Below are positions 62,431-64,000 of a stretch of 64,000 nucleotides of DNA, in pieces. The stretch covers positions 1 to 64,000 of the forward strand of contig PLGG01000033.1 in assembly GCA_003138515.1 (NCBI GenBank), written 5' to 3'. The DNA is from Acidobacteriaceae bacterium. Its GTDB lineage: Bacteria; Acidobacteriota; Terriglobia; Terriglobales; Acidobacteriaceae. The position numbers and the translations under genes are program-made. The notes under the pieces are model-generated. The model was not told the origin of the DNA. It worked only from the letters and a program-made list of their open reading frames with translations, and searched no databases. How positions within the stretch are numbered: the stretch's first letter is position 1; every line of letters starts with the position of its first letter.

Positions 62431-62544
62431 TGAACATAGTCAGCGTGGCTCCGTAGAGAGCGATCAGGCCGACGCGGATCCTAAAGTTGGGTTTGCTGAT
62501 ACCACTTTCGCTCAAATTGGAGCGATTAGCAATGGCGGAATGCT

Positions 62545-62616
62545 GCGCCGGGAACGCGAGTGAAGGGCGGCTCGGGGGTGCGGGAGGGCTGGGGCATGTG
62601 CTGCCGCGATTTTCGC
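62545..62616. repeat. direct repeat B (relic of ribBA 5' end)
   Basis: Read on the minus strand it still encodes [13 protein letters not shown] and then leaves the ribBA sequence. It marks the far border of the ~800-bp ORF6N insert. Confidence 0.8.
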
Positions 62617-62664
62617 ATGATGTGACATGGGGGCCCTCTTGCCCTAAATTAAGGTGGGCGCTTT

Positions 62665-62693
62665 CCCAGGTCCCCGAGTGCGAGGGACCTGGG
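62665..62693. repeat. palindromic intergenic repeat
   Basis: CCCAGGTCCC-CGAGTGCGA-GGGACCTGGG, perfect 10-bp arms, followed by GCACCCATG. A REP-like element of the kind common in acidobacterial intergenic DNA. Confidence 0.65.
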
Positions 62694-62733
62694 GCACCCA
62701 TGTTCGCGCGTGGGGAGCGGGATTGACGGGCAG

Positions 62734-62760
62734 CAAAAACGCCGCCCGAAGGCGGCGTCT
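62734..62760 (-). terminator. rho-independent terminator of the 75-aa gene
   Basis: On the minus strand ACGCCGCC-TTCG-GGCGGCGT then TTTTGC, 22 nt after the stop codon. Confidence 0.8.
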
Positions 62761-62781
62761 TTGATGGACCTGGCTGAAATG

Positions 62782-63009
62782 CTACAACGTCGATTCGATC
62801 TCAAATCCCCAGGCCTCGAGAAGGGCCTCAGGGATGTATTTGGAATTCTTGTTGCGGCGCGCCCACTCGCGAAGGCGGGTAGACCGGATGTACTGGTCCG
62901 GGGGCAGCTTGAACTCCTTGGTGATCTGCTCAAAGGAGGTAACCGTAGGCACAACCGGGCCAATGGGCTCAGGCTTGCCCCAGTTCGGATTTCCACGACG
63001 CTTTGCCAT
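62782..63009 (-). CDS. small conserved basic protein
   Basis: 75 aa from MAKRRGNPNWGKPEPIGP; the track ORF adds 42 spurious codons. AAGGAC ~10 nt before the ATG and a strong terminator behind support a real single gene. 'TSFEQITKEFKLPPDQYIRSTRLREWARRNKNSKYIPEALLEAWG' looks like a compact helical fold that could bind nucleic acid. No named family recalled. Confidence 0.75.
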   Translation of the reverse strand: MAKRRGNPNWGKPEPIGPVVPTVTSFEQITKEFKLPPDQYIRSTRLREWARRNKNSKYIPEALLEAWGFEIESTL

Positions 63010-63300
63010 TGATTTGTTTGTCCTTATCCTTAGATAGGAGTGTTTTTCGTGCTTCAACCTCGGACGTGGCTGGGGATGCGGAAGGACCCGAGGAACGTAC
63101 ATTCTCATTCTAGCGATATTTTGTTCAAAAATCAATAGGAAAGGGCTTTACGGCAGGGGCTGGGTGAAAGCTGATAATGCTCGTATCTGATTGTTATTGG
63201 ACGCTTTATTTGGATTGCCCCAGATTCCCACAGGAAGAACGTAGTTTGTTGTGACGGGCGACGCTGGCGACAATGGGGATGGGAATGGCACGATAGTCTT

Positions 63301-63891
63301 ATGAGGACATTCTGGCGGGCGACTGCAGCGATTTTGGTGCTTTTTGGAGGGGTGTCGATGAGCCGCGGAGTGGAGTTGACGGTGAGCCGCGATGCCCTGG
63401 AGCGGACGCTGAAGCAGCAGCTCTTCAGCGGGCCGGACGGCCGGTACTACCTGAAGGGGAATGCGCACTCGGCGTGCTTTATTTCGACCGAGAACCCGCA
63501 GTTGCGATTCGAGCAGGACCGGATCGTGGTGCATGTGAAGACGAGGGCGCGGCTGGGAGTGGGCGGCGCGTGCTTGGGAGTGACGGTGACGCTGCCGGCG
63601 GAAGTGTCGATGGAGCCGGATGCCGAGGGTGAGACGATCGGGTTCCGCGACGCGCAACTGGACAAAGTGTCGGACCGGAAGGAGATCAATTTTGTGCTGG
63701 CGCCGTTTTTGCGGGGGCAGGTGCCGAAGAGCATGAAGGTGAATGCAGCGGATTTGTTGCGCGCGGCGCTCGTGGGGTCGACGGCGACGTCGGGATACAA
63801 GGTGAGCCTGGGGAGGCTGAAGATTCTTTCGATCGAGATTGTGGGCGACAAGCTGGTGGTGGAGGCTGACGGCGACATCAGCGTGGAGTGA
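63301..63891 (+). CDS. exported protein of unknown family
   Basis: 196 aa. Signal-like 'MRTFWRATAAILVLFGGVSMSRG', then an amphipathic beta-rich domain ('LERTLKQQLFSGPDGRYYLKG', 'VVHVKTRARLGVGGACLGVTVTLPAEVSMEP', 'SLGRLKILSIEIVGDKLVVEADGDISVE') resembling a lipid-binding SMP/LEA-type sheet. Function unknown. Confidence 0.65.
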   Translation: MRTFWRATAAILVLFGGVSMSRGVELTVSRDALERTLKQQLFSGPDGRYYLKGNAHSACFISTENPQLRFEQDRIVVHVKTRARLGVGGACLGVTVTLPAEVSMEPDAEGETIGFRDAQLDKVSDRKEINFVLAPFLRGQVPKSMKVNAADLLRAALVGSTATSGYKVSLGRLKILSIEIVGDKLVVEADGDISVE

Positions 63892-63897
63892 GAAAAG

Positions 63898-63914
63898 CAG
63901 GGAACAGGGATCAG
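63898..63914. repeat. CAGGGAACAGGGAYCAG intergenic repeat
   Basis: Same as 41994-42010 apart from one base; in both cases directly after a gene's stop codon. The rest of the window to 64000 shows no gene. Confidence 0.5.
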
Positions 63915-64000
63915 AGGTCAGGGACCAGTCAGAGGAGTGCGGAGTCGGACCTTTGAAATCTACTGCTCAAGAGGTTGATTGCAAGAGGATCTGCCTCCCC

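Overview
The window is high-GC DNA from a diderm bacterium. Lipid A genes (fabZ-lpxA-lpxI), OmpA and OmpH/Skp proteins, lipoproteins and many small secreted proteins without close relatives point to Acidobacteriota, probably class Terriglobia. This taxonomic call is inference from gene content and repeat style; there is no rRNA or ribosomal protein gene to confirm it.

Layout. 0-5 kb: a DUF3800 protein, then three tandem OmpH/Skp-like genes whose promoter and leader were copied with the gene. 5-17 kb: lepA, a LysM lytic transglycosylase, a lysine-repeat basic protein, DinB, an exported peroxiredoxin, the fabZ-lpxA-lpxI operon, a LolA-like protein, MmcQ/YjbR and a large exported adenosine deaminase-like lipoprotein. 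17-26 kb: tRNA-Phe beside a decayed copy of itself, an OmpA protein, a GT2 glycosyltransferase, a frameshifted small gene, tldD, a His-rich exported peptide, a YfiT/DinB enzyme and a nuclease-fold protein. 26-29.5 kb: a uppS-radical SAM pair and a membrane protein-regulator pair that share a palindromic operator. 29.5-43 kb: a BY-kinase-like protein, an MFS transporter, YceI-MarR, a pseudo-receiver regulator with PilZ, an exported 16-residue-repeat peptide, and a CPA2-CrcB-DUF190 fluoride/ion module.

43-58 kb holds the most striking locus. Two 11-haem c-type cytochromes, each fused to or beside cytochrome b-type membrane subunits, face an operon of a 745-aa acyl-CoA dehydrogenase, an ETF:quinone oxidoreductase (FixC-FixX fusion), EtfB and a divergent EtfA, followed by a deoxyhypusine synthase-like gene. 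Near-identical CRP/FNR-type palindromes lie in the divergent region and in front of the second cytochrome gene. I infer a co-regulated electron route from an acyl-CoA (or related) substrate through ETF and quinone to a multihaem conduit.

58-64 kb: a second B12 radical SAM protein, a ribBA gene whose RibA half lacks its signature motifs, and an ORF6N gene inserted upstream of ribBA between two copies of the ribBA 5' end. The ORF6N gene has a 29-bp palindrome at its own start that matches DNA inside its own coding region. Small conserved genes and palindromic intergenic repeats finish the window. No CRISPR array, insertion sequence, rRNA or recognisable riboswitch was seen.
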